DNA of 64,000 nt from Coniochaeta sp. PMI_546 (Eukaryota; Ascomycota; Sordariomycetes; Coniochaetales; Coniochaetaceae): the NCBI GenBank assembly GCA_021432605.1, contig MU271143.1:2675277-2739276 (forward strand), read 5' to 3'. This document shows, one piece after another, positions 45,600-56,600 of this stretch. A model generated the notes under the pieces. That model had not been told where the DNA came from. It did no database searches and worked only from the letters and a program-made list of their open reading frames with translations. Made by a program: the position numbers and the translations under genes. How positions within the stretch are numbered: position 1 is the first letter of the stretch; every line of letters starts with the position of its first letter.

Positions 45600-46277
45600 T
45601 GTACGAAAGTTGTGATATACCACCGAGGGTATATTATGGAGGATATAATATCATGGAGTGTGGGTGCACAAGCCGAGGGGAATCTACCGGATTGCTGGAT
45701 ATATGAGGATGGCCGTATGACAGACCGCTGCCCCTGGGTTTGCGGTTCGAGTGCAACAGACCGTAATTAGTCCACGTTGGTCCTGAGTCCGGTCAAGACT
45801 TGTCTTGGTGATTTGATTAATGTGAGGCAGTCCCTCGGGCAAGTTGACAAAGGAGAAAGAAAGAGGTGAAGTTGAGTGTCTTTGAGGAAGGAGGAGAGAG
45901 GCAGACGACTTTTGAGATGCCAAGCTTTCCACTGGGCAAGTCGTCAAGTATCAGAACGTCAAAGAAGGTTGGCCATTCGGCTGGCGTCTCAGGTTCACTT
46001 GGACCCTGGAATGAAACAAAAACCGGATTCACAATAGCATGTTTGATTGGATCACGTACAATGACGTGTGCGGCTGCAGATACCACTGGATCTTGACTCG
46101 GCTACGGCCCGCTTCTCCAAAGCCAATCGATTTCCCCTGTGAAGAGAGCAGAGCCCGGACCAGGCCTTAATTCAGACCGGGTTAAACGCGCGGCGGCGCG
46201 TACACGATGTTGAAAGATGATTAGAGAATCAGTCAACCACTCCGATTACCTCCACGGACCACGGACGAATTGCAAAA
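45600..46277. other. Promoter region of the channel gene
   Basis: 678 bp between the channel ATG (minus strand) and the 3' end of the 5S rRNA gene. ATAT-rich DNA at 45630-45655 may be part of the channel promoter. No other gene was recognised. Confidence 0.5.
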
Positions 46278-46396
46278 ACGTACAACATCAGGGATTCCCC
46301 GGTGGTCACCCACCCGAGTACTAGTCTGACGATTACTGGCTTATCGATGGGAGAGCGGACGGGATCCCGAGTTTTCCAGTATCTATGGTCGTACGT
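46278..46396 (-). rRNA. 5S ribosomal RNA (single dispersed gene)
   Basis: The minus strand over 119 nt reads as a complete 5S rRNA. It starts ACGTACGACCATAG and ends GATGTTGTACGT; the two ends pair as helix I. TACTGG and CCAGTA form helix II. The GGGATCCCGTCCGCTC segment is the conserved loop and box A region, and GGTGGGTGACCACC forms the helix IV hairpin with the internal control region. Four T residues directly after the 3' end (46274-46277) serve as the RNA polymerase III terminator. Length and sequence agree with Neurospora-type 5S RNA. It stands alone, as is usual in filamentous ascomycetes, where 5S genes are scattered. Confidence 0.94.
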
Positions 46397-47854
46397 AGAG
46401 GAACAGCGCTACACAGCCAACTATAAAGCATGTGATCCTATCTGTACAAAGGGTAGTACGGGAGAAGCATTTTTTGGCTGTGCTATGGCGCCGAGCAAGA
46501 AAGCTTCGAGTCTGCTACCCACTTTGGCGCGTGGAGCGGTGCCGGCTTTTCTCGTGAGATGATTTTCTGGGACCTCGAATGACGACGAATCGGGACCTCA
46601 CCTCTACATGTTTTATCTTCTTTGACTGAATGACGCCCGTCTCCCGTCTCCCGTCTCTATTGCCAAAAGCTGCAGAGCTTACATAAGGTGATGAGATGGG
46701 TTATGCCGCTAACCTTAATCATCGTCAGTCGCCTTATCACTGGGTTACGTGCTACTCTACCTCTAGCGACAAAGTTACCTCGCGAAAGGAGCTGCTCAAA
46801 GTTTTATCAGTCAAAAATCATTTCCGACGAGTATCCTTCACATATAGTCCAGCGTGTACGATATGGTGGGTGTTCAGCCTACTCCAAGTATCGGGCCACC
46901 AATATCGTCTGTATGCACATACACAGTGGTTACCAGTGTAACCTAACACTTGACTCCTTACTGTGATAGGATGTTTGAGAACACTTTGTTTGTGCCTTTG
47001 ACAGCCAGTTGTCACTTGAAGTTGATATTCATCAGCCGAGACCCTTACAGCTGCGTCGTTATAAGCAAGTTCAAGGCATGTTCACCACAAATGAGCCTTT
47101 TCACTATGCGCATTGCATCTATCCTAATGTCACCTTGTTACTCTGGGCCAAGCTCGAGTATAGGAACGCGGTTATCAGTCAATCTGCTCTACGAAGTTAT
47201 CCTGTTCAAGCAAGCACTCACCCAACATCAGGTGGCCGTGATCGGCCAGGAACCAGAATCTACAAGATATTCCGCATCGTCGAGGATTGGCCGCTGAAAG
47301 CCGAGGGCTGATGTCATGTCGACAGGACGAGATTCGTCCTATGTGCTGCGGTACATCTATTTTCCCCAGTGGAACGTTTTCCCGCTAAAGTTGGGGGAAA
47401 CTGCCCCTCACCACGCAACCTCCTTCCCCGCATCAGCTAAAAGAAGCTCCGATCCATCATGATGAACCATTCACGGCCTCGTTCACCTCACCCCACCATT
47501 TGCTTGAATGCCCGGAACCCGGGGTCGTTGCCATGAGGATGTGCTATTCAGTGAGACCCACAGGCTGGGAGCTCCTGTTTTCATATGAAGCTAGGATGTC
47601 TGAATCTCCGGGCCGTCTCTGTCGTAGAACCCCCTTGTACAGGTGCCGAAAGGAGTGAATGACATCTAGCCAGAGCACCTTTTATCCGGCTAGTATATAT
47701 ATTCACCTCCTTATCCCGCACGATATCTGAGTGACCATACATACCATATTTAAATCCAATTTTGCGAACTTATACTTCCTTTCTCTCGAACATTCTGAGC
47801 AACCACTGTGTATAATATTACCAAAGACTTAGTGTAGATTATACTGAACCCATC
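46397..47854. promoter_or_regulatory. Intergenic region with monooxygenase promoter and TATA box
   Basis: 1.46 kb. TATATATAT at 47694-47702 lies ~155 bp before the FAD-monooxygenase ATG and is a good TATA box. CCGTCTC occurs three times in a row near 46638-46660. Open frames at 46688-47311 have no family resemblance. The upstream part flanks the 5S gene. Confidence 0.5.
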
Positions 47855-49315
47855 ATGGCGGACCCTCGAGACCTCCATGTCGTCGTCATTGGCGCCGGTA
47901 AGTCTTTCTATTATTCCTGCGAGCCTCGTCACTTCCGTGATGTGAGCAGTGCTGACTGTTTGTAGGTATGGGTGGCCTGGGAACCGCATTGGCGTTTGCG
48001 AAAAAGGGGTTCAAGAACATCGACCTCTACGAGACAGCCTCAAATCTCGGCTTCGTTGGAGCCGGCATCCAGATGCCCCCAAATGTGGTGCGCGTACTCG
48101 ACAGGTTAGGCTGCTGGGAGGAAATCGGCAAAGAGGCCACAAATGTTAAGGACACAAGTATACGTCGTAAGTTCGGGACATACTTCTACTCCCGAGGCTA
48201 CGGTGACGGCGTGTAGCTAACAGTACCCAGAGGGCAGCACGAACCAGGAGCTAGCTCACGTCGAGATGCCGGACGTCGCCGAGAAGTACGGATACGGCCA
48301 CTTCACAGGGCACAGAGCATCTCTTGCCGGCGGTCTATACAATGGCTGCAAGAAGGAGAGCGCCATCAAGTTCCACTTTGCACACCAGCTCGTCAACGTC
48401 GACTCGTACGAGCCCAAGCCCAAACTCACATTCAAGCCCCGTGATGGAGAGCCCTTTCAGGTCGAAGCCGACATCGTGCTGGCCGCAGACGGCATCAAGT
48501 CCCTCACCCGAACGCAGATGCTGGCCAAGCTGGGAACCCACTCGAAGGAGGAGGACACTGGCCAGGCCGCCTACCGGATCATGCTCAAGCGCGAAGACAT
48601 GCTGAACGACCCGGAGCTCATGCAGCTTATCGACAGCGACACGGTGGTGCGGTGGATCGGCCCCAAGCGCCACATCATCGCCTACCCGGTCAGCAACCAC
48701 ACCATCTACAACCTGTCCACGGCGCAGCCCGACAGCAACTTCGCCGCCGCCACCAACGCGACCTACACGACCAAGGGTTCCAAGAGCGCCATGCTCAAGG
48801 TGTACGAGGAGTTCTGCCCGCTGGTGCAGCGCATGCTCGACCTGGTCCCCGACGGCGAGGTGTGCGAGTGGAAGCTGCGCGTGCACAAGTCGCTGCCCAC
48901 CTGGGTGCACGGCTGCGTGGCCCTGCTCGGCGACGCCTGCCATCCCACGCTGCCGCATCTTAGTCAGGGCGCCGCGATGGCGATCGAGGACGGCGCCGTG
49001 CTGGCCGAGTGTGTCAGCCGGGCACCCAGCACGGACCCGGCGACGCTCTCCAAGGTGCTCAAGGTCTACGAGCTTCTGAGACGGGATCACACCACCGCCC
49101 TTGTCGACCTGGCGAGTTACTCTGGCCGGATCCTGCATCTGGGCGAGGGTAAGGCCAAGGAGGAGCGCGACAAGGAGTTTGCGCAGAACGGAAAGACGGG
49201 CTCGGTACCGGATAAGTGGGCCAGTCCGGACGTGCAGAAGATGATCTACTCGTATGACTGCGTCAAGGAGGCTGAGACGAAGTTTGAAGAGCTTTACAAG
49301 AGCCTGTCATCATGA
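47855..49315 (+). CDS. FAD-dependent monooxygenase, salicylate-hydroxylase-like
   Basis: Exons 47855-47897, 47966-48166 and 48231-49315 encode 442 residues. The family (UbiH/NahG type) hydroxylates aromatic acids with FAD, NAD(P)H and O2; salicylate to catechol is the usual annotation. The FAD-binding beta-alpha-beta motif is GAGMGGLG at residues 13-20, split by the first intron. DG at LAADGIKS and the second FAD motif GDACHPTLPHLSQGA (from residue 315) with EDG follow. RWIGPKRHIIAYPV is the substrate-side strand typical of salicylate hydroxylases. No signal or membrane segment is seen, so the enzyme is cytosolic. A TATA box upstream suggests inducible expression. The exact substrate (salicylate, 3-hydroxybenzoate or a metabolite) cannot be read from sequence. 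Confidence 0.88.
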
Positions 49316-49508
49316 TACCTGGTATATCTAGGCATATATAGGGCGCCAATGCATTGAAAAGGTCAAACACGAAACGAGTCCTAAAAAGTCCACACCGTAT
49401 TTCACTAGCGGATACCTCTCCGCTCCACACTCACAAAAATGTAAACTGAAGCCATCACCAATTGACTTGATGCACACCCTTACAGGAGGTTCCAGAGGCA
49501 AAAGAAAC

Positions 49509-49615
49509 TGATGAGAGTGGGATTCGAACCCACGCCCTTTCGGACCACGGATAACAGATGTTTTAAGGGTTATGAGACCTTAACGTGGCGCCTTAGACCG
49601 CTCGGCCATCTCACC
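49509..49615 (-). tRNA. tRNA-Leu(AAG) with intron
   Basis: The minus strand folds as a class II tRNA. Acceptor arms GGTGAGA and TCTCATC pair, the D-arm reads GCCGAGCGGTCTAAGGC, and the T-arm is GTGGG-TTCGAAT-CCCAC. The anticodon stem is CCACG/CGTGG with anticodon AAG at 49579-49581. An intron of about 27 nt (49551-49577) follows the base after the anticodon; its CCCTTAA can pair with the TTAAGG of the loop, as in normal pre-tRNAs. GTTTCTTTT after the 3' end is a terminator. CCA is not encoded. Confidence 0.95.
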
Positions 49616-50164
49616 GTTGTTTGTCGATGTCCTCACTGCCCGCTAACAGAGATTTTCGGGCCGGATGGGGCAGAACGCAGTGTTCGAAATCATCTGCGTG
49701 TGAGTGGGTGAGCAGTATCCACGCATAGCGACATATCCACCACATGCAGTCCCTCGAGCATCCACAAGTTGTACGGCAAAGTGAACTCGAAACAATAGAG
49801 TGTGCGAATTAAATATGATTGTAGTAATAAAGAAAGGCTGTGAAGTGCCATGTGTCGTCTCGTCCTCTGCTCCGGAAGGACTGTAAGCAAGTAGAGCATC
49901 CTGCGCGCGCCCTCTGCTGTCGCAAATATGAAATGCACCCGTTTGAACGCCAGCACCCGGTAAGGAAAACCCTGACTCATGTTCCATGTCGGACTCAACA
50001 GCGCCTACGCATGTCCGTGGGCCGCTCCTGCGCATTCGTCTCGGGCAGAGCACAGCTCGACCACCCTACGCCAGCGATATCCATCACTTCCAAGTGACGG
50101 ATCGCATTGTGACCGTGTTCTCTTGCTTCTCCTGCCCTTTATCCCCGTGTCATTCCACCTCTTT
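49616..50164. other. Spacer between tRNA-Leu and CYSTM gene
   Basis: 549 bp, upstream flank of the tRNA and 3' flank of the CYSTM gene. Open frames here have no family resemblance. Confidence 0.5.
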
Positions 50165-50524
50165 TTAGAAAAGCAAACAATCCAAGCAGCAGCAGCAAGC
50201 CAAACTGGCCAGACAAGCCTCCATAAACCCTGGCCCACGCCTTCTGTCATCCTGGTAGTAGCCCTGCGGCTGCTGGGCGGGATAGTATCCTCCCTGTTGC
50301 GGGTACGGCTGCTGCTGCGGCGGGTAGTAGCTCATCTGCGGGCCGGGCTGGTAGTACTGTCCCGGGGGCGGGCCGTACGGACCTGGCCCCCCCGGGGCGG
50401 GAGAGCCGTATGCTTGCTGGTCTGGGTAGCCGGAGGGGCCTTGATTGTGGTAGTAGGCTTGCGGCGGCGGTTGCGGAGCCGGGGAGCCGGCGTAGGCTGG
50501 GGGGTCGTCGTACTTGTGTGCCAT
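50165..50524 (-). CDS. CYSTM-domain small tail-anchored protein
   Basis: A one-exon gene of 119 residues starting MAHKYDDPPAYAG. The body is Pro/Gln/Tyr/Gly-rich (QQPYPQQGGYYPAQQPQGYY). It ends in the cysteine-rich transmembrane module: GPGFMEACLASLACCCCLDCLLF, with five Cys (four consecutive) in the terminal helix. Such proteins are conserved across eukaryotes and linked to stress tolerance at the plasma membrane. The frame is open upstream to 50758, but that part lacks protein-like conservation and the CYSTM type begins at the MAHKY start. Function beyond membrane stress response is unclear. Confidence 0.85.
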   Translation of the reverse strand: MAHKYDDPPAYAGSPAPQPPPQAYYHNQGPSGYPDQQAYGSPAPGGPGPYGPPPGQYYQPGPQMSYYPPQQQPYPQQGGYYPAQQPQGYYQDDRRRGPGFMEACLASLACCCCLDCLLF

Positions 50525-51773
50525 TGTTTGAAGTGAGTTGTTTGATGTGAGGCTGAAGATATGCGCGGGGTTAAAGTGTAGTAAGTCGAGGACTGGGATC
50601 TCGAATGAGTGTTGCGGACGACGACGGATTGGACGTGCCGAGAATTGAAGATGGCAGGAGAACTGCAGAAAAAGTAAGGTTTGACGATTGTTATTGGAAG
50701 GAGAAAGCGCTCCTGCCGTTGGCGACAGGTGTTTTGGATGTCGGACAATAAAAGACAAAGGAAGTGGTGGCGAGGCTCAGCGCGGATTACTACGGTTCCC
50801 GTTTGAGCTGACTGAAGGTGTCGGATCGGGTCCAAGGTGCGCATGTGACGCCACAGTGTAGGTATGTGCGCCGGTTCACTGAGAGCGATACGCAGCCTCG
50901 GGACGGCGATAAATTGGCGATGCGAATTGCTCGAAGCTTCTCTACGTGGCCCGATTGAGAGGATAAGGTAGCTATTAGCTGTGGCTCAAGGATCAGTGCA
51001 AAATGTTCTCTTGAAGCTGGGATTTACAGTATTTCGATTGCTCTCTCTCGACCTCCCATGAAGAAAAGCAAGCAATGGAATGGACAGAGAGGACCGGAAA
51101 CGGCGTGCCGAAGAGAAAGTGATGGTGGAAATGGCCAGACGTAAAACGATGCGTGTCTCAGCACACTGTCGACGCAAGCACAAGGTGCTGCGCCACATCG
51201 CGGCTTCCCTCGTGGTAGTGCCGAACCAGCTGCAGCCCGCTTCTGATTGGGTATTTGATTTGTGCAGGCGTTCCTAGATTTCCAGGTTGGTACGTATCAT
51301 GATTTGTTCAGTCGCCAAACTGGGATCAATCCACTCAATTTACGTATACTAAGGATAACTCGCATGGTCAGAAGAATACCTGGTAGGTTTTCTAAACAGT
51401 CTGGCACAAAGATGGATGAAGTAGAGTTCAGTGTCAGGCTGGGGTTAGGGTTAGCAGCGGCAAGCCTCTTCAGTTGCGGAAGCTCTTCCGTAGTCGTGAG
51501 TCGCACATCACGACAGATATTGCTAATTGATCCAAACAAAACAAGCAATCCAGGTTATCAAAGGCATACTCTGAATGATCCTATCAAGAAGGCCACTCCA
51601 ATTGTCTGTTACCATCGCAAACGACAACTTCTTATTTCTGCTCCATCTCACCATGAAGCTATCCCCAGATCTCCGGCTCTCCATCTAAACTCATTCACCA
51701 CACATACCGCCAACATCCCCAGCCTTCACAGAACAACACAAACATATAATTTGCCCCAAAACTCTCTTTCAAA
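50525..51773. other. Divergent intergenic region, CYSTM gene / RIB7
   Basis: 1.25 kb. GGGGTTAGGGTTAG at 51441-51454 is a two-unit telomere-like word ~320 bp before the RIB7 ATG. The CYSTM promoter lies at the left. No gene was recognised. Confidence 0.5.
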
Positions 51774-52577
51774 ATGCCGGCAGAACTCCTTCACTTTCCC
51801 CCCTCTCAAGCCGCCCACCTAATCTCCTACCTCCCCTCCACCACCTCCACCTCAAGAAGCTCCCTCCCACACCTAACCCTAACCTACGCAACCTCCCTGG
51901 ACTCAGCCCTCTCCCTCCGCCCAGGCACGCAAACCGCCCTCTCGGGTCCCCAATCAAAGGCAATGACGCACTACCTCCGCTCACAGCACAGAGCCATCCT
52001 CATCGGCGTCGGCACGGCCGTCGCCGACGACCCGGGCCTCAACTGTCGTATCGAGGGGTGTACCAGCCAGCCTAGACCCATCGTCCTGGATCCCGCAGCA
52101 CGGTGGGCGGTGAACAGCGAGAGCAAAGTTATCCGTCTGGCCAGGGAGGGCAAAGGGCTGGGGCCGTTCATCCTCGTCGATCCTGAGGCCCAGGTACCGG
52201 AGGAGAGGAGGGCGGTGCTAGAGACCGTGGGAGGGAAGTATGTACTTGTTCCTTCCACGCAAGGTGAAGGGTTTGCGTGGACCGATATCCTCTCTACTTT
52301 GAAAGGGGAAGGTCTGGATAGCGTCATGGTCGAGGGCGGCGGCGCGGTGATCAACTCCCTCCTCGCAGCGGAGAACATACCGCTGGTCAGTTCGGTCATT
52401 GTCACCATTGCGCCGACCTGGTTAGGCAAGGGAGGAGTGGTCGTGTCTCCTGATCGGCCCGGTGGTGAGAACGGGACGGTCCCGGCGGCGAGGCTTGGTA
52501 ATGTCAAGTGGTACCCACTTGGCGAGGATGTAGTTCTATGTGGCAAGCCGGTCGGGGTCAAAAGGGAAGGCGTGTAG
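51774..52577 (+). CDS. RIB7: Riboflavin pathway reductase (diaminoribosylaminopyrimidinone phosphate reductase)
   Basis: An intronless frame of 267 residues. Rib7 reduces 2,5-diamino-6-ribosylamino-4(3H)-pyrimidinone 5'-phosphate with NADPH, the second step of fungal riboflavin synthesis. It is the RibD C-terminal fold: LTLTYATSLDSALS, TALSGPQSKAMTHYLRSQHRAILIGVGTAVADDPGLNCR in outline, QPRPIVLDPAARW, and the nucleotide-side DSVMVEGGGAVINSLL, then LVSSVIVTIAPTWLGKGG. The size agrees with yeast Rib7 (244) plus a short N-terminal extension. The start at 51774 gives the normal N-terminus (MPAELLHFPPSQA). Confidence 0.94.
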   Translation: MPAELLHFPPSQAAHLISYLPSTTSTSRSSLPHLTLTYATSLDSALSLRPGTQTALSGPQSKAMTHYLRSQHRAILIGVGTAVADDPGLNCRIEGCTSQPRPIVLDPAARWAVNSESKVIRLAREGKGLGPFILVDPEAQVPEERRAVLETVGGKYVLVPSTQGEGFAWTDILSTLKGEGLDSVMVEGGGAVINSLLAAENIPLVSSVIVTIAPTWLGKGGVVVSPDRPGGENGTVPAARLGNVKWYPLGEDVVLCGKPVGVKREGV

Positions 52578-53631
52578 CTCTAAGAAGTGGCTCAACTTGC
52601 ATGGGGATGTCTTGAAACATCAGAGTAAGGAATTAGTATTAGGGGGAAGCGCCCTCTACCCAGGGTGTCTCTCCTGGTTAAATTAGACTACCTTAGGAAT
52701 CGCGAGATGATCTAGGATCATATCACACCCCTTCAGCTGTCAGTATCAGAGGGAAACCTAGCGGAAAATCCATGCACCGTCTATACCTTCCAGAACCGAA
52801 TGCGACTCCTGAGTAGCTCAAACAAACGAGTCATGATTGCAAGGGTATTGAGCCAATGTAAACCAGGCATATTGAAAGACCAGAAGAGGCCGGCTGCCAC
52901 CATGAAATCTACCGACTGAACAGAAGACCTTAGAAAAGAAGGCAACTATTGATGCTACGAAGAAATGACAAACTCCGTCCCCGCCCCCTGTTTCGTGTCC
53001 TCCACCAATGTTCATAAAGCATGCCCCATTCCAAGCCTCAACGACTTGACCTGCCGCCAGCCTAAACCTCCTACCAATGCGTGAAAATGCTTCCGATGGG
53101 AACGGATAATTCTGGTATATAACGAGACACCATGCCTGAGATCCTCCTCTCCCTCCAGTTCCCCAACAACCCAGAATGGTCCTGCAAATGCATCGATGAG
53201 GTGACCCATCTGATCAAGTGTCTGATCTAAATGAAAGCGTAGGAGATATCCGGAACTCCTAGCGCCCATATGGGAAGAAACCACTGCTGAAAGAGAATAG
53301 AAAAACGAAAAAAAAGAAGAAGCATGCGCATGTGTGCTCAACTGTGCCTTACAGGCATACGCTGCAATAAGCAGCAGCAATCAATGTCGGCAAGAAACCT
53401 GACTCCATCCCAACATGATGGCGGTCTGTAGTAGAGGCCTCGATTGGAACACTTTCCCGACGCTGGAGGTTCGATAAGGAAAGCTTGATGTTTTTGTAAT
53501 AGCTGCCTGAGATCGAGGGAACGGTTCAGTGCCTTGATAGGGAGGTCACGCTCTGAAACTGCTCGAGCTGTGGCAGTCCGTCCTGTGGAAGTGTATCGTA
53601 GTAAAGTCCCATGTGTACCGGCAGTACCATC
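52578..53631. other. Convergent spacer between RIB7 and the SNF2-RING gene
   Basis: 1.05 kb between two 3' ends, long for a convergent spacer. A TACCTTAG word lies at 52689-52696. An A-rich tract lies at 53295-53325. Small frames are without family match. A short non-coding RNA could be present but nothing in the sequence shows it. Confidence 0.45.
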
Positions 53632-56600
53632 TCATTTGAACAAGCTCCGAATCTCCAGCAGCCGATTTCGTGCCGCCTCGGTCCGGTCCATAACCTTTTC
53701 CTTATCGCGGCCGTCCATGCTCAGGCTGGCGAGCTTCATCTTCTTGTCCTGGAGCTCGAGCATCTTCTCCTCGAAGCTGCCCCTCATGATGTACCGCACG
53801 GTGCGCACCGCGCGGTTCTGTCCCAGACGATGCACGCGGTCGATAGCCTGTGCCTCAGCGGCGGGGTTGAACTGCGGTTCCATCACGTATACACTGTTCG
53901 CGGTCGTCAGGTTGAGGCCCACACCACCGGCTGTGATTGAAACCAGTATGACCTGCACGTTGGGATCATCGCGGAATGCGTCCAACGCGTTGCCTCTGGC
54001 TGTGCGGCTCATCTTACCGTCCAGGCGGGTGTACGTGATACCTGCCTGCTCGAGGGCTAGCTGAATGAGGTCCAGATGCGACGTCCAGCCTGAGAAGACG
54101 ACAGATTTGTAGGGCGGTTCATCGGGCTTTTCCTCGCCCATCTTCTTGTGGGCTATCAAGTCTTGAAGCAAGGCCCGAGTCTTGGTGTGAGGGCCGCCAT
54201 AGTTGTCGGGCTTGATGATCTTACCACCTTCCGCTTTCACCGGACCCTTGCCATGCGGCATTGACTCATGCTCTGCGTCGGCTCTACCGGCGCGGAGTTG
54301 TACAGCTGTGAACCTGATGTGGGTTTTGCAGACCGGGCAATGGCCGTATGCATTGCTGTGGCGGTCCAGGCCGGCGACATCGTCTCTGAAGCCATCTATG
54401 CAACGCGGACAGTAAGCGTGGAAGCAGGGTGTCATGTAGCCCAGAATGTCGTCCTTCCCTTCCGAATCGCTCTCGTTATCGTCTTTGATCCCGAGTTTCC
54501 GATTGCACTTGATGCAATTGTCGTTATTAGTTTCTCGCATCAGGTCAAGAAGCTCATAAGCTTTATGCTCTTCTAGAGCAGGTTTCTGATCATCCTCATC
54601 ACTGTCGAGGTCGATAGCGTCATCCGCAGTCATACCCTGCAACAGACTGAGGTCCTCGGGACTCAGAAGTTCCTTGCCGTGAGCACAAATCAAGCGTAGC
54701 CGCAGAATAGACTGCAAAATATGGATGTAGGTCTTGCCACCCAGAATCTTGTCTTGGCCGCTGCCAGTAAGAACCTGAACCCTGTCTTGGGCGTTCTGCG
54801 CAAACATGTCATAAATCCGCTTCTCCTCGTTCGTGAAGTCGAGACGGATCAACTCATCTGTCCGTGGGGGTAGATCAATCTTGTCCTTCTGACGGCGGAG
54901 GGTGATGGTATCAACGAGAACACGCAGCTTCGGGACGATCTCAGGATCGGCATTCTTGAAGGGCGTGACGATATGCTGAATAAACTTGCTCTTGTCGTCG
55001 AAAGGCTTGAGGCGTAAGAAGGCAAGAAGCGCAGCCAGATCATCCAAACGATTCTGAACAGGAGTTCCAGTAACCGCCCATCGGCGATTCGCTTGAAGGC
55101 GACACACCGCCCTGAACTGAAGGGTGTTCTGTTCTCGAATCATGTGCGCCTCGTCAAGCACGATGCGAAACCAGCCGATCTCTTCCAGCGGAAACGGACC
55201 CTTCTTCCCACTAAACCGACTGGAGCACTCGCTTGCGACGGAGCCATATGTGGTCACCACAAGGTCAAACTTCGACAACAAGTCGGGGTTCCTTACGCGG
55301 TTTTGCCCGTGGTAGATGTGATAGCTTATAGAACCTGGCCTGATGTGCTGCTTCATTTGCTCTTCCCAATTAGCTATCGTGCTGAGGGGGCATATCAGCA
55401 GCGTCCCCTTCCCGTTGTGAGAAAGGCGGGTTAACGGATGTTGTTGAGCCTTGGGAAGCTCAAAGGATCTATGGTGGTTCGACTGTTTCTTCTCCTGCGT
55501 CTCCGGTTGCACTGGTGGGAGAGTCTCGAACTCGGCAGCTATGTCACGCGTGCTTGTAACAAGCGAGAGAATGCTGAGCGTTTTGCCGAGACCCATCATA
55601 TCTGCTAGAATCCCTCCTCTGGTGGGAGGAGGCGCCTCACGCTGTGTTTGGCCGGTGATGACATTGTAGTAGAGGTCCTGCCCGTTTACGCCTCGCTTTC
55701 GCTGCCAACTTGAATTGATGATATCTTGGCTGCCACCGACAGGCGAGTCATCGCCCTGCTCTCTATGAAGCATGAACCAAAGCGCCTGCTTCTGATGCTT
55801 TAGCAGTGGTGTCTGCACGCAGTCTGCTGGCTCCGACTGAGGGAGGTCATCCGACTTTGTGAGGGAGTCGAATACACCCATAACCTCTGTCCTGATTTCC
55901 TCCGCTGTACGAACCACTGGTACAGAATGGTGGTAGCTGCCTTCTGGTTGGATCGCAGGACGAGGAGTCTGTTGGAGGATGGCTTCCTTCGAGTGCGGAT
56001 TGAACACTTGTGTGCCAGGAAACACGCGCGTGGGACTGACAAGTTTCAGCCCGCGTGAAGCGAGATGTTTTCCAATCTGCCGGGCCCATTTCCGTGGGCT
56101 GTATACCATCAACTCAAACTTGTATTGACGGGAAATTGGCTGTCCGATCGCTTCGTCAGGCTGCTTTCGTCGCGGAGGAATCCTGCAGTCGGTGCGAATC
56201 TGCAACGGGGAATCCAGAAGGGCCGCCAGTCCGTTAGATGTCCTAACGTCTACGAATCCGAAGACCTCCCTAGTAAAGTCATAGACTTGAATTCTCGTGG
56301 TTGGTTCATCAGCCAGCCGCCTGAGCACAACTTTGACTTGCGGCCAGTACCCCTCGCCAAATATGGCCTTCATGGTCGGTCTTGGTGCTGGGACTTTATG
56401 ACAGTTGATCATTGCGCCCTCTATCATGCCGAGGCAGACTTCCTCATCCTTGGTGGGTTCTGCTGGCTTCTGGAGCATGACAACGTCATCGTCCGCGTCG
56501 GCTGATGTCAAGTCCACCATCTCGACCCTTCCTGTGCGAGGCTTGCTGGAGTCCTTCTGCTGCTCATCCCGGACGTATTGCCCAAGTGTTCCTCCGCTGC

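Noticed and set aside
48335-49138. Long antisense frame (267 codons) opposite the FAD monooxygenase.
   Set aside because: It mirrors a GC-rich coding exon with third-position G/C, has no family resemblance and overlaps a clearly recognised gene.
47855-49315. A secondary-metabolite cluster around the FAD monooxygenase.
   Set aside because: No polyketide, peptide or terpene synthase, transporter set or pathway regulator lies nearby.
51441-51454. Telomere-proximal location suggested by TTAGGG units.
   Set aside because: Only two units, within a gene-dense housekeeping region; not a telomeric tract.
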